64,000 nucleotides of DNA from an uncultured Dermabacter sp. (GTDB lineage Bacteria; Actinomycetota; Actinomycetes; Actinomycetales; Dermabacteraceae), in assembly GCA_947252755.1 (NCBI GenBank), contig CAMXWV010000005.1, forward strand, positions 62,001 to 126,000, read 5' to 3'. This document shows, piece after piece, positions 1-9,439 of the stretch. Under the pieces are notes generated by a model. It was given only the letters and a program-made list of their open reading frames with translations. It was not told where the DNA came from and made no database searches. Position 1 is the stretch's first letter, and every line of letters starts with the position of its first letter. The position numbers and the translations under genes are program-made.

Positions 1-1
1 C

Positions 2-241
2 GCCACCGTGACCCGTGATGTGCCGCCGCACGCGCTGGTGGCGGGGGTCCCCGCGAAGCGCCTCGCCTGGGTGGGACGCGCCGGCGAACCGCTGCTCCCT
101 GCCGAAGACGGCACGGACGCCTGGGTCTGCCCGCAGACCGGTGAATGGTATGTGCCTGATGAGAGCACGGGCGGCCTGCGCCGTGCTCACGACCTGACTG
201 CCCCTGCAGATCACACCCTGGAGAAGGACTCACACGAATGA
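2..241 (+). CDS. WbpD-like sugar N-acetyltransferase, C-terminal fragment
   Basis: The gene is cut by the left edge of the window; only the last 79 residues are visible. They open with the final turn of a left-handed beta-helix acetyltransferase (VPPHALVAGVPAKRLAWVG), followed by a short tail with CPQTGEWY, which resembles the end of WbpD/WlbB enzymes. In that family the enzyme transfers acetyl from acetyl-CoA to the 3-amino group of a UDP-2-acetamido-3-amino-uronate in the cytosol. The stop overlaps the next start (ATGA at 238-241), so it is translationally coupled to the aminotransferase that would make its substrate. Other hexapeptide-repeat acetyltransferases share the helix signature; the neighbours decide the call. 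Confidence 0.72.
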   Translation, partial: ATVTRDVPPHALVAGVPAKRLAWVGRAGEPLLPAEDGTDAWVCPQTGEWYVPDESTGGLRRAHDLTAPADHTLEKDSHE

Positions 242-1341
242 GCACACATATGATCCCCGCTGCCAAGCCCATCATCGGAGAGGACGAGCGCCGCGCGGTT
301 GACCGCGTCCTCGCCTCCGGCATGGTGGCGCAGGGGCCCGAAGTGGCCGAGTTCGAAAAGGAGTTCTCCGCGCAGTTGGCCGGCAGCCGTGAATGCGTGG
401 CCGTCAACTCCGGCACGTCCGGTCAGCATCTGGGCCTGCTCGCCTCCGGTGTGAAACCGGGCGATGAGGTGATCGTGCCCTCCTTCACCTTCGCCGCCAC
501 CGCAAACGCCGTGGCTGTCATCGGCGCCACCCCCGTGTTCGTGGACATCGAGCCCGACTCGTTCTGCATGGACCCCGCCGCGATCGAAGCCGCGATCACC
601 GAGAAGACCGTGGGCATCCAGCCGGTGCACCTGTATGGGCACCCGGCCCGCATGGACGAGATCATGGCCATTGCAGACAAGCACGGCCTGTTCGTGGGCG
701 AGGATGCCGCGCAGGCGCATGGCGCCACTTGGCAGGGCAAACAGGTGGGCACCTTCGGTGCATGGGGCATGTTCTCGCTGTACCCCACGAAGAACATGAC
801 GTCGGGCGAAGGTGGCATGGTCTCCACCGCTGATGCAGAGACCGCGCGGGTGATCCGCCTGCTGCGCAACCAGGGCATGGAGAAGCAGTATGCGAATGAG
901 ATCGCCGGTCTCAACAACCGCATGACCGATATCCATGCTGCGATCGGCCGCGTGCAGCTGACCAAGCTGGAAGGCTGGACGAAGCGCCGTCGGGAGCTCG
1001 CCGCGTTCTACGACGCGAACCTCGAATCAGTGGTGACCCCGCCGGTGGCCGAGGGGGCAACGCACGTATATCACCAGTACACGATCCGCATCGACGGCGC
1101 CGCCGCTGAGGAGCGGGACCGCTTCGCGCAGGCGCTGCGCGATGAGCACTCTGTGGGCTGCGGCGTCTATTACCCGACCCCGGTGCACCGCCTGCCCACG
1201 TTCGGCTTGGAGCTGGATCTGCCGGTCACGGAGAAGGCCGCGGCTGAGGTCATCTCGATCCCGGTTCACCCGTCCGTCACCGATGAGGATCGCGACCGGG
1301 TGGTGGCAGCGGTGAACGCCGTAGCGAAGGCGGGCGCCTGA
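238..1341 (+). CDS. WbpE-like UDP-3-keto-uronate aminotransferase (DegT/DnrJ/EryC1/StrS family)
   Basis: A 367-residue PLP-dependent sugar aminotransferase. The family fold is clear: NSGTSGQHL near residue 60, the DIEPDSFCMD segment, EDAAQAHGA near 160 and the Schiff-base lysine in YPTKNMTSGEGG at Lys185. In the WbpE family it transfers an amino group from glutamate to C3 of the 3-keto UDP-GlcNAc-uronate. A Shine-Dalgarno GGAGAAGGA lies at 221-229. The start overlaps the upstream acetyltransferase and the stop overlaps the WbpB-like start by one base, so three consecutive steps of one pathway are coupled. Substrate assignment rests on this trio; by sequence alone it could act on another keto-sugar nucleotide. 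Confidence 0.85.
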   Translation: MSTHMIPAAKPIIGEDERRAVDRVLASGMVAQGPEVAEFEKEFSAQLAGSRECVAVNSGTSGQHLGLLASGVKPGDEVIVPSFTFAATANAVAVIGATPVFVDIEPDSFCMDPAAIEAAITEKTVGIQPVHLYGHPARMDEIMAIADKHGLFVGEDAAQAHGATWQGKQVGTFGAWGMFSLYPTKNMTSGEGGMVSTADAETARVIRLLRNQGMEKQYANEIAGLNNRMTDIHAAIGRVQLTKLEGWTKRRRELAAFYDANLESVVTPPVAEGATHVYHQYTIRIDGAAAEERDRFAQALRDEHSVGCGVYYPTPVHRLPTFGLELDLPVTEKAAAEVISIPVHPSVTDEDRDRVVAAVNAVAKAGA

Positions 1342-2333
1342 TGACGAAGAATCTCCGCGCCGGCCTGATCGGGCTGGGCATGATGGGCCGCCACCATGCC
1401 CGCAACCTTATGAACCTTGAGGGGGTGGATCTGGTGGCCGTGGCGGACCCGGGCGGTGACCCGCACGGCGCTGCCCGCGGCTTTGACATCCTGCCGGATG
1501 CTGAAGCGCTGGTGAAGGCAGACATCGACTACGCCGTAATCGCTGCCCCCACCGCGTTCCACCATGACATTGCGATGACGTTCGCTGAGGCGGGCATCCA
1601 CACGCTCGTGGAAAAGCCGCTCGCGTTCGACATCGACGAAGCTGAAGCGATCACCACTGCCTTCGAGGACCGCGGCCTGGTGGGGGCCGTGGGCTACATC
1701 GAGCGCTACAACCCGGCGCTGCAGGCGATGCGTCAGCGCCTGGAGGACGGTCAGCTCGGCGAGATTTACCAGATCACCACCCGCCGTCAGGGAATCTTCC
1801 CGGCGCGGATTGCGGACGTGGGCGTCGTCAAGGACCTCGCCACTCATGACCTGGACCTGACCGCCTGGGTGGCGCAGTCCACGTTCGCGTCGATCGCCGC
1901 GGTCACCACCGCGAAGTCCGGACGCGAATATGAGGACATGGTGTCCGCCACGGGCCGGCTGGAGAACGGCATCATCACCAACCACCTGGTGAACTGGCTG
2001 TCCCCGTTCAAGGAGCGCGTCACTGTGGTCACCGGTGAGAAGGGCGCCCTGGTGGGCGATACTGTCACCGCGGACCTGTGGTTCCATGAGAACGGTGAGG
2101 CCACCACGAACATGTGGGACTCGTTCGCCTCCTTCCGCGGCGTCAGCGAAGGGGACAAGATCCGCTATGCGCTCACGCGGAAGGAGCCGCTCGCCACTGA
2201 ACACCAGGCGTTCCGTGATGCGGTGCTTGGCAAGGGCTCCAACATCGTGACTATGCGGGAGGGCCTGCACACGGTCCGCGCGGTGGAAGCAGTGCTGGAG
2301 AGCGCGAAGAACAGCACCGTTGTCACGCTCTGA
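1341..2333 (+). CDS. WbpB-like UDP-GlcNAc-uronate 3-dehydrogenase (Gfo/Idh/MocA family)
   Basis: A 330-residue NAD(P)-dependent oxidoreductase. The N-terminal Rossmann motif is GLIGLGMMGRHHARN (residues 8-22) and the family EKP motif is in LVEKPLAFD near residue 95. In the WbpB family it oxidises C3 of UDP-2-acetamido-2-deoxy-glucuronate, giving the keto substrate of the aminotransferase. Its start (1341) shares one base with the upstream stop. It ends just before a strong hairpin terminator, so it is the last gene of the operon. Gfo/Idh/MocA enzymes are diverse; the pathway call comes from coupling with the WbpE- and WbpD-like genes. Confidence 0.82.
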   Translation: MTKNLRAGLIGLGMMGRHHARNLMNLEGVDLVAVADPGGDPHGAARGFDILPDAEALVKADIDYAVIAAPTAFHHDIAMTFAEAGIHTLVEKPLAFDIDEAEAITTAFEDRGLVGAVGYIERYNPALQAMRQRLEDGQLGEIYQITTRRQGIFPARIADVGVVKDLATHDLDLTAWVAQSTFASIAAVTTAKSGREYEDMVSATGRLENGIITNHLVNWLSPFKERVTVVTGEKGALVGDTVTADLWFHENGEATTNMWDSFASFRGVSEGDKIRYALTRKEPLATEHQAFRDAVLGKGSNIVTMREGLHTVRAVEAVLESAKNSTVVTL

Positions 2334-2347
2334 CCGCCATTCATCCC

Positions 2348-2381
2348 AGAGGGGCCTGCGCCGTGCGGCGCAGGCCCCTCT
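2348..2381. terminator. Strong bidirectional hairpin terminator
   Basis: A perfect 15-bp GC-rich stem (2348-2362 with 2367-2381) closes on a 4-base GTGC loop. It lies between the end of the WbpB-like gene and the end of the convergent GT4 gene, 67 bases from the first and 20 from the second, so it can serve both strands. There is no T-run, as is usual in actinobacteria. Confidence 0.85.
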
Positions 2382-2400
2382 AGTCATTCCCGGTGCTGCA

Positions 2401-3534
2401 TCAGGTGCGCACGGATCCGTAGATGGCGAGCAGTGCTTCTGCGCCTGCCGCAACACTGCGCTCACGGACCACAAACTGGCGCGTGCGCTCCGCAAGCTCA
2501 GCCTTCTCCTGATCAGTGCGTGGAAGCCAGTCGCGCATCGATGCTGCAAGGTCGACCGCTGACGGATTCTCCGAGGTCACCGCGCCAGTGACACCGTCAC
2601 ACACCATCTCCGCCTTGCCGTCCCCACCGGTGACGACAGCTGACAGTCCGCACGACTGCGCTTCCAGGATTACCAGTCCGGCCGCCTCATCAGAAGACGG
2701 CAGCACCAGCTGATCAGCCTCGCGCAAGAACTCACGCACCCGAGCCCGCGGAACCTGCCCATGGAACTGGATGTGCGGTGATGCTGAGGCCTGGGCGCGC
2801 AGCGCCGCATCAAGCGGTCCGGCACCAACGATATGGAGCTCATGCGGCACCTGGCGAGCGAGCTCACAGGAAGCGGCGATCAGCAGGTCGATGCGTTTGC
2901 GGGGCGTGAGCGTGCTGATGGCGAGGATGCGGGGAAGGCGCTGCGTCAGAGCGGATGAGCCACCTCCCGGGGTGAAATAGTCCGTGTTGATCCCCTGGTA
3001 GTGCACGGTGACGTGGCGTGCGTCGGCGCCGGCACGGATTGCGAGAGTCCGCAGATGATCACTGACGGCGAGAAGCCGGTCGGAGTGAGTGAATGCAAGC
3101 CGGGCGTTCCAACGATGGACTCGCTGCAGGCCGTTCACGCTCCGGCGTGCGGCATTGATCGCATCTGCTCCGTGAAGAGTGGTGACCAGCGGTGCGCCGG
3201 ACAGGCGCTTGGCGAGCACGGCTCCTGCCGTCCACACGCCGTGATGCTGATGGATGATGTCCGGCTGGGCTGCTGCCACCAGACGTGCCTGCTGCGCCAT
3301 ACCGAGGCTCGCAAGCCGCTGCCGAGACGCGTAGCGCCCCGGCCAAGTGACAGCGGGTGAAGCACCGATGCTGATCTCACCCGGTTTGATCGACGACGCC
3401 AGCGGGAACAGATGGAATCGGTGCTCATCACAGCCGGTGCTGCGCTGGATGGCCTCGGCATGTTCGGTCACGAAATACGTCGGCGGGATCGCCAGCAGGG
3501 GAGTGGTGAGTGCGACGCGCTGCGCTCTTGCCAT
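2401..3534 (-). CDS. GT4 family glycosyltransferase
   Basis: A 377-residue GT-B fold glycosyltransferase. The C-terminal donor domain has the retaining-GT4 EX7E signature (DEAAGLVILEAQSCG); the N-terminal half has HQHHGVWTAGA and TTLHGADAIN. I chose the ATG at 3534 rather than one 45 bases upstream because GGGAGG stands 8 bases before it. It is probably a cytoplasmic enzyme adding a sugar to a lipid-linked glycan repeat. Donor and acceptor cannot be read from the sequence. It faces the WbpEBD operon across a shared terminator. Confidence 0.85.
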   Translation of the reverse strand: MARAQRVALTTPLLAIPPTYFVTEHAEAIQRSTGCDEHRFHLFPLASSIKPGEISIGASPAVTWPGRYASRQRLASLGMAQQARLVAAAQPDIIHQHHGVWTAGAVLAKRLSGAPLVTTLHGADAINAARRSVNGLQRVHRWNARLAFTHSDRLLAVSDHLRTLAIRAGADARHVTVHYQGINTDYFTPGGGSSALTQRLPRILAISTLTPRKRIDLLIAASCELARQVPHELHIVGAGPLDAALRAQASASPHIQFHGQVPRARVREFLREADQLVLPSSDEAAGLVILEAQSCGLSAVVTGGDGKAEMVCDGVTGAVTSENPSAVDLAASMRDWLPRTDQEKAELAERTRQFVVRERSVAAGAEALLAIYGSVRT

Positions 3535-3723
3535 GTGGGGTTCCTCCCGTCCTGCAGCGAAGCAGAGGTTGGTTCGCAACGCCGGAAAGGGCGTGCACTA
3601 GGATCGGAGCGTGCTTCGCCGGCCTCAGTGGTCGGGACCGTCGCTGGGGCAGGTGCCGACCCGCCGGCTGCGCCGCTCACACGAGCACTTCATCGTAGCT
3701 GAGGACATGCCGAAGGGAGGCTG

Positions 3724-5025
3724 GTGGCTGTGCCGGTGTGGGGCAGAGACCGCATTCAGCGGCTCGTCACGAAGTACCCCGCGCTCAAACACATCGTGGT
3801 GCTGATGTCCGGCACCGCCCTCGGTCAGGCCATTGCGCTCGGCGCTGCTGTCATCACGGCGCGGCTCTTCACTCCGGAAGTGTTCGGCCAGTTCGCGATC
3901 TACGGCTCCCTCACCGCCATCGCCATCACGGTCGCCTCGCTCCGCCTGGACATGACGATCATGCTGCCGGAATCCGATGACGAAGCGAAGCGGATCGCGC
4001 GGATCGCAACCGTGTCGAATCTCGTGGTGGCCGCGCTGGCGAGCCTGCTCGCGCTCGTGCTGCGACCCGTGCTGATCAGCGTGTATGGGGACGCTGAACT
4101 TGCGAGCTGGCTGACCCTCGGCGGGCTCACCGTGTTCTTCGTGGCGCAGGTCAATGTGCTGCAGTATTGGTTCAACCGCAAAACCCGTTACGGAGTGATC
4201 TCGCTCAACCGAGCTCAGCAGATGGTGGGCTCCGCCGGCGGACAGGTGGCGTTCGGCCTGCTCGGTGTGCGCTCGCTGCCCGGCCTGATCTTCGGCACAC
4301 TTGCCGGGCAGGCGTTCGCCTTCTTCAACCTCCGCCGCCAAGCAAAGGAGCTGAGAGGGCCGCTGCCCGAGGACACCGCCGCCGCGCGCGAGCTGCTGCG
4401 GCGCTACAAGAAGATGCCGCTGCTGAACATGCCGAACTCCCTGGTGGATTCGGTGCGGCTCAATGGCATCCCGCTCCTGGTGGGCACGATTGCACTCGGC
4501 GCCGTCGGCCAGTTCAACCTGGCCTGGCGGATCCTGCAGGTGCCGATCGGGCTGATCAACAGCGCCGTCTCCCAGGTGTTCTTCCAAAAGCTCGCACGGG
4601 TGAAGCCCGGCAGCATGTTCCCGCTGGTGCGGGCTACCATTCTGCGATCCCTCGCGATCGCCGTGGTGCCCTTCGGCCTGATCTATCTGCTTGCCCCCTG
4701 GATGTTCACCTTCGTGTTCGGCGACCAGTGGGACCTTGCCGGAGGAATTGCGCAGGCGCTGACGCCGTGGCTTGCCCTGCAGCTCGTGTCATCCCCGATC
4801 TCCACCGTGTTCGTGGTGACTGAGAACCAGGGGTGGATGCTCGCGTTCTCCATCGTGTTCGCTGCCGCCCCGCTGAGCCTGCTCGCCCTGTCCACTATGC
4901 CGCTGATGACCACGCTCACCTGGCTGGGCCTGCTCATGGCCGGCATGCTCACGATCATGCTGATGATGTCCCTGCTTGCAGCGCATCGCTACGATAAACC
5001 AGAGACCATTGAGCACACAGCCTGA
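3724..5025 (+). CDS. Wzx-type lipid-linked oligosaccharide flippase (MOP superfamily)
   Basis: About 433 residues, almost entirely hydrophobic, with roughly 12 predicted membrane helices, starting with a basic segment (RDRIQRLVTKYP) before HIVVLMSGTALGQAIALGAAVITARLF. This matches O-antigen/teichoic-acid flippases of the MOP superfamily, which move undecaprenyl-PP-linked repeats across the membrane. Two GTG starts are possible: 3724, or 3730, which lies 9 bases after AAGGGAGG (3713-3720) and has the better spacing. The ABC exporter at 24-26 kb offers a second route, so the two probably serve different polymers. The downstream GT gene starts 10 bases after its stop. Confidence 0.85.
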   Translation: MAVPVWGRDRIQRLVTKYPALKHIVVLMSGTALGQAIALGAAVITARLFTPEVFGQFAIYGSLTAIAITVASLRLDMTIMLPESDDEAKRIARIATVSNLVVAALASLLALVLRPVLISVYGDAELASWLTLGGLTVFFVAQVNVLQYWFNRKTRYGVISLNRAQQMVGSAGGQVAFGLLGVRSLPGLIFGTLAGQAFAFFNLRRQAKELRGPLPEDTAAARELLRRYKKMPLLNMPNSLVDSVRLNGIPLLVGTIALGAVGQFNLAWRILQVPIGLINSAVSQVFFQKLARVKPGSMFPLVRATILRSLAIAVVPFGLIYLLAPWMFTFVFGDQWDLAGGIAQALTPWLALQLVSSPISTVFVVTENQGWMLAFSIVFAAAPLSLLALSTMPLMTTLTWLGLLMAGMLTIMLMMSLLAAHRYDKPETIEHTA

Positions 5026-5035
5026 AAGATTATCC

Positions 5036-7300
5036 ATGCGCATCCTCGTCATCCCCTCCTGGTTCCCCAGCCAGGCGCACCCCATGACGGGATCCTTCTT
5101 TGTGGAGCAGGCGCAGATGGTGGCCGGTGATGGGCACACAGTGGAGTTCCTGGTGCCGCGCCTGGTGCCGGTGCCGAAATGGCGCGGACTCCAGCACACC
5201 CGCAGCACCGTCCAGGGCCTCCCAGTCCACGAAATCACGCTCCCGGCGCTGCCCGTGGTGGCGCAGAGTGCGGAGAACCCCATGCTGCAGCTGCTGCTCC
5301 GGCAGGCTGTGCGAACGGCAGGACTGCAGCCGCCGGACGTGCTGCATGCCCATTCGGTGATGCCGGCGGCGATCATCGCCCGTGAGCTCTCTATCCACTG
5401 GAACATTCCCGTGCTGCTGACCGAGCACAGCCCGTGGACGCTCAACCGCTCCACCACCGGTCCACGTGCACGGCTGCTGTTCCAATCCGTGCACGACGCG
5501 ACCGTCCTCGCCACTGTGTCCCGCCCGTTCGCCGACAAGCTCCAGCTGCACTATGCGGTGCCCCGGGTGCAGGTCATCGACCTTCCCGTTCCGGAGGAGT
5601 ACCTCACCGCCCCATCCACTGCGCCCGAGGCCATCGGAAAAGGCGGCGGCAACGGTGTCTACGAGTTCGTGCACGTCTCCCATCTGAATGAGAACAAGCG
5701 CGCAGAGCTGACCATGGCTGCGCTCGCGGATGTGACAGGAAGCGTGCGGCTCACGATTGTGGGCGGCAGTGCTGAACGGGTGGCTGAACTGGAGGCCGAG
5801 GCTGAGCGGCTCGGAGTGGCGGACCGCGTGCGTTTTCGAGGTCAGCTCGGGCGCGACCAACTGCCCGGCGCTATGGCTGCAGCGCACTGTCTGGTGTTGG
5901 CGAGCGCGGTGGAAGTGGGCGGCACCGTGATCAGCGAAGCGAAGTCGATGGGACTCGCCGTGATCGCCACCCGCACCTGGGGCGGGGAGCACGGAGTGGG
6001 CGACGGCGAGGGGGCGCTGTGCGCCATCGATGACCAACAGCAGCTGACCGCTGCAATGCAGAGCGCGGTGGACGAGCAGTGGGGCGTCAGCCCGGACTGG
6101 CGTGCGAGCCAGCGTGCGAAGGCCCGGCAGCGTTACAGCGCGGATGTGTTCGTGCAGCGTCAGCTGGAGCTCTACCAGGAGGCGATCGACCGTTTCGCCG
6201 GGGAACATATGGTGTTCCACGCCCCGTATCCGATTGATCCGCAGCCGGCGGGAGCGAGCCGACTGCGACCCAAGAAGATGCTCGAATCCTTCCATGATCT
6301 GGGCGGAGCGCTGCACCGCATCACCGGATCGCCTCGCCAGCGCAGGCTGGGCTATGCGGACCTGCGGCGTCGTATCCGGCGGGGCCGCAGGATCGACTAT
6401 CTGTATTCAGAGAACTCCACCCAGCCGAATGTGCTCGCATCCAGCATCAAAGGGGGACTGGCGCCATTCCTTGATGCACGGATTCTCCGCTTTGCGGACC
6501 GTCAGCGCATCCCCGCCGGCCAGTTCTACCGGGACGTCTACTGGCGATTCCCCGGCGCGCTTGCAGCCAGCCCGCCGCTGCGACGAGCAGTCATGGAGAT
6601 CGCGTACCGTTTTGACGCCGCGGTGCTGCGGCGGCTGCGCACCCACGTGTTCCTCCCCTCGGAGCGGATGGGACCGGTGGTGCCGCTGCCGGACGGCAGA
6701 TTCTCCGCACTCCCGCCGGGGTGCGATGTTCACAGCTCAACAGCCCCGGAGGGAATCCGCCTGCTGTACGTCGGCGGGCTCGGCTCCGAGTACGGTATGC
6801 ACCTGTGCGTGGACGCTGTGCGGTCGGTGCCTGGTGTGACGATGACGATGGTGGTGCCTCCAGCGGACTGGGAGCGGTATCGCGCCGAATATGAGCCCCT
6901 CATGGATGAGTCCATTCGCGTGGTGCACGCGCGCAGCCATGAGCTGGGACCGATCTATGACCGGGCCTCCGCCTGCGTTCTGTTCGTGGAGCCGAGCGAA
7001 TACCGCACTTTCGCCGCCCCGGTGAAGTTCTTCGAGTACATGAGCTACGGCAAGCCGATTCTGCTCAGCGCAGGCACCTACGCCGCAGAGTTCGCCGCCG
7101 CTCGGGGCATCGGCATGGAGATTCCCTACACCCGTGAAGCATTCACCGCTGCCCTGCGTGATCTGGCTGACCATCCGGAGCGGCTGGAGAGCCTGGCTGC
7201 CGGTGCGCAGCGTGAACGCCATGAGCACACGTGGCTGCGTCGTGCCCAGCAGGCTCGCACCGCCCTGCTCCATCCGCCGACAGAGGTGAGCTCCTTCTGA
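5036..7300 (+). CDS. Double-domain glycosyltransferase (two GT4-like modules fused)
   Basis: A 754-residue protein with two GT-B-like modules. Residues 1 to about 400 form a complete GT4 enzyme: MRILVIPSWFPSQAHPMTGS at the start, VHVSHLNENKRAELTMAALAD at the donor-domain start and EVGGTVISEAKSMGLAVIAT as the EX7E region. Residues from about 420 to 754 form a second, shorter module with LLYVGGLGSEYGMHLCVDAV and FVEPSEYRTFAAPVKFFEYM. The ATG at 5036 is preferred because it opens the standard GT4 beta strand. It is probably cytoplasmic, building two linkages of one repeat unit. It follows the flippase by 10 bases and overlaps the next gene by one. Confidence 0.82.
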   Translation: MRILVIPSWFPSQAHPMTGSFFVEQAQMVAGDGHTVEFLVPRLVPVPKWRGLQHTRSTVQGLPVHEITLPALPVVAQSAENPMLQLLLRQAVRTAGLQPPDVLHAHSVMPAAIIARELSIHWNIPVLLTEHSPWTLNRSTTGPRARLLFQSVHDATVLATVSRPFADKLQLHYAVPRVQVIDLPVPEEYLTAPSTAPEAIGKGGGNGVYEFVHVSHLNENKRAELTMAALADVTGSVRLTIVGGSAERVAELEAEAERLGVADRVRFRGQLGRDQLPGAMAAAHCLVLASAVEVGGTVISEAKSMGLAVIATRTWGGEHGVGDGEGALCAIDDQQQLTAAMQSAVDEQWGVSPDWRASQRAKARQRYSADVFVQRQLELYQEAIDRFAGEHMVFHAPYPIDPQPAGASRLRPKKMLESFHDLGGALHRITGSPRQRRLGYADLRRRIRRGRRIDYLYSENSTQPNVLASSIKGGLAPFLDARILRFADRQRIPAGQFYRDVYWRFPGALAASPPLRRAVMEIAYRFDAAVLRRLRTHVFLPSERMGPVVPLPDGRFSALPPGCDVHSSTAPEGIRLLYVGGLGSEYGMHLCVDAVRSVPGVTMTMVVPPADWERYRAEYEPLMDESIRVVHARSHELGPIYDRASACVLFVEPSEYRTFAAPVKFFEYMSYGKPILLSAGTYAAEFAAARGIGMEIPYTREAFTAALRDLADHPERLESLAAGAQRERHEHTWLRRAQQARTALLHPPTEVSSF

Positions 7301-9435
7301 TGGGCCTCATCGGTGCGTGGATCCTGCAGGTCCCGCTCGCCCTGCTGCTGCTGGCCGTGGTGTGTGGGCCGGGCTTCGCCATTCTCCGCATCCTGCGTGT
7401 GCGCACACTGCTGGCACTCGCCCTGTCCCCGGCGATCTCCGCAGCGATCGTGGGACCCACCACGGTGCTTCTGGCGCGCCTGTACATCCCGTGGGGGTGG
7501 CTGCCGTATCTGGTCAGCGCCGCCGCCGGCATCGCCGTGGCATTCGCGGTGCGCCGCTTCATCATCCCGGCCGACGCGCGCGCCCTCACCTCAGCGTCCG
7601 CTGCGCACATTGACCCGCGCCAGCGGTGGATCATCGTCGCAGCCGGCGGCTTCATGCTGCTGTGCACCCTCGCCCCGATTGTGCTGTGGATTGATCCCAC
7701 GCTGCCGAATCCGCGGGTGGATCCGATGTACCACTACAACGGGCTGAACGCGATGGTGCATTCCGGGGATGCCTCGATGTTCTCCGCAATGACCTACAAC
7801 TACGGTCTGCGGACCCTGTATGTCACCTACCCGAGCGTGTGGCATGCATTCGTCTTCCTTGCTGTTCCGATCAGCGGTGTGGTGACGCCGGCGAATGTGA
7901 TGGGCTACGCCGTCACCGCAGTCCTGTTCGCCATCGCCATGGCAGCGCTCGCGTGCGAACTGTTCCGGGACCGCCCCCGTCTGATCTGGCTGACTGTGCT
8001 CGCCGCTTCCGGTTTTGTGGCGTTTCCCGGCTATATCTCGGTGACAAAGACGTTCTGGCCGAACGGCCTGGCGATGGCGATGCTTCCCGGCATCCTTGCG
8101 CTGCTGATTGCGGTGCGCAGCGGCTTCCGATGGGGCCGCACGCGTTTCCGCCCGGGCTACGCCGCCTGTGTGGTCGGGATTGCCCTGGTGGCTGTGCTCG
8201 GCATCTCCATGACCCACCCTTCGATGTTCTTCACCCTTATCTGGGTGCTGGTGCCGCTCGCGGTCAGCACAGTGCGCTCGGTGCTGCGCGTGCTCCGCAC
8301 CCGTCTGAGCCGGCGCCGAATGGCTCGGGTCTACGCGATGGCAGCGGCTCTGCTGATCGTGCTGACAGTGGCAGCGCTGCTTCCGCAGCGGGTGCGCGGC
8401 TACCTCTCCCGTGAGTCCGCGGCAGACTGGACGGATGTTGGCACGAAGCTCGTGAGCATCATTGTGAACTGGCCGGCCGGCACCAGCCCGCCGATGCTCG
8501 CGGTCTATGTTTTCGGCATCATCCCGGTGATCCTGCTCGGCCTGGTGCTTGCGCTGCGCAAGCGCAGAACCAGCTGGATCGCCGGCGCGTGGCTGATGCA
8601 GATCGTGCTGCTGATCGGAGCGTACTTCCCGATCCCTGGACTCGCCGGCCTCACTGGTCTGTGGTACTCCGATCCGTACCGCATGTTCGCCACCCAGACC
8701 ATCTTCGCATCCGTGCTGGTGGCACTCGCGGCACAGGCCATGTTTGAAGGAATACCCGAGCAGGCAGAGCGTGCCCGGCTGCTGCGTCGCCCACCCATGC
8801 GGGTGGGCCTGATGGCTTGGGCGGCAGCGTTCCTGGTGCTGCATGCCACGCTGGGCGTTCTGCTGCTCAACGGCTACTCCCGCGGAATCGGCACCGCCTC
8901 CGCCTCCAGCCGGCCCGTCGGCTCCCAGGAGGAGTACGCGATGCTGAAGCGCCTGGATGACAAGATCCCCGCCGGCTCCGTCATTGTGGGCGACCCGGCT
9001 GCGGGCACCGCCTACACCCCGCTGTTCTCAGAGGTGCAGTCCGTGTTCACCCAGGTGAACCCGCGCGAGCTGGACTATGACGGCAACTATCTGTATACGC
9101 ACTTCCGCGATATCCATACGGACCCCGCGGTCTGCGCGATCATCCGCCACTACGGCATCGGCTACTACTACGAGGATGAAACCGCCTTCTACAACGGCAC
9201 GGACCGGCATGAGTTCGCCCCCGGCTTCTACGGCGTGGACACCTCACGAGGCTTCACAAAGGTGGATTCAGGAGACACCGCCACGGTGTGGCGGATCGAC
9301 GCCTGCGGCACCATTGATCCTCCGGAGGACTGGTGGAACCGCGGCTGGCGCAAAACCCCGATCATGGGCACTCTGATCGAAGATCCCACCATGCGCCCCG
9401 CCGGCGGCCGCCAGAGCACAGCGCCGGCAGAGTGA
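7300..9435 (+). CDS. DUF6541-type polytopic membrane protein (GT-C-like)
   Basis: A 711-residue membrane protein. It starts ATG 7300, sharing one base with the upstream stop (TGATG). About 12-14 hydrophobic helices are followed by a soluble tail of roughly 170 residues (from about GSQEEYAMLKRLDDKIPAGS). Conserved-looking loop residues include DPTLPNPRVDPMYHYNGL. The layout resembles actinobacterial DUF6541 proteins, which look like GT-C transferases or polymerases using polyprenyl-linked sugars; no biochemical role is proven. A second member is at 12955-14895. Its position after the flippase and the double GT makes a polymerase or outer-face transferase plausible; that is inference. Confidence 0.72.
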   Translation: MGLIGAWILQVPLALLLLAVVCGPGFAILRILRVRTLLALALSPAISAAIVGPTTVLLARLYIPWGWLPYLVSAAAGIAVAFAVRRFIIPADARALTSASAAHIDPRQRWIIVAAGGFMLLCTLAPIVLWIDPTLPNPRVDPMYHYNGLNAMVHSGDASMFSAMTYNYGLRTLYVTYPSVWHAFVFLAVPISGVVTPANVMGYAVTAVLFAIAMAALACELFRDRPRLIWLTVLAASGFVAFPGYISVTKTFWPNGLAMAMLPGILALLIAVRSGFRWGRTRFRPGYAACVVGIALVAVLGISMTHPSMFFTLIWVLVPLAVSTVRSVLRVLRTRLSRRRMARVYAMAAALLIVLTVAALLPQRVRGYLSRESAADWTDVGTKLVSIIVNWPAGTSPPMLAVYVFGIIPVILLGLVLALRKRRTSWIAGAWLMQIVLLIGAYFPIPGLAGLTGLWYSDPYRMFATQTIFASVLVALAAQAMFEGIPEQAERARLLRRPPMRVGLMAWAAAFLVLHATLGVLLLNGYSRGIGTASASSRPVGSQEEYAMLKRLDDKIPAGSVIVGDPAAGTAYTPLFSEVQSVFTQVNPRELDYDGNYLYTHFRDIHTDPAVCAIIRHYGIGYYYEDETAFYNGTDRHEFAPGFYGVDTSRGFTKVDSGDTATVWRIDACGTIDPPEDWWNRGWRKTPIMGTLIEDPTMRPAGGRQSTAPAE

Positions 9436-9439
9436 GCTC

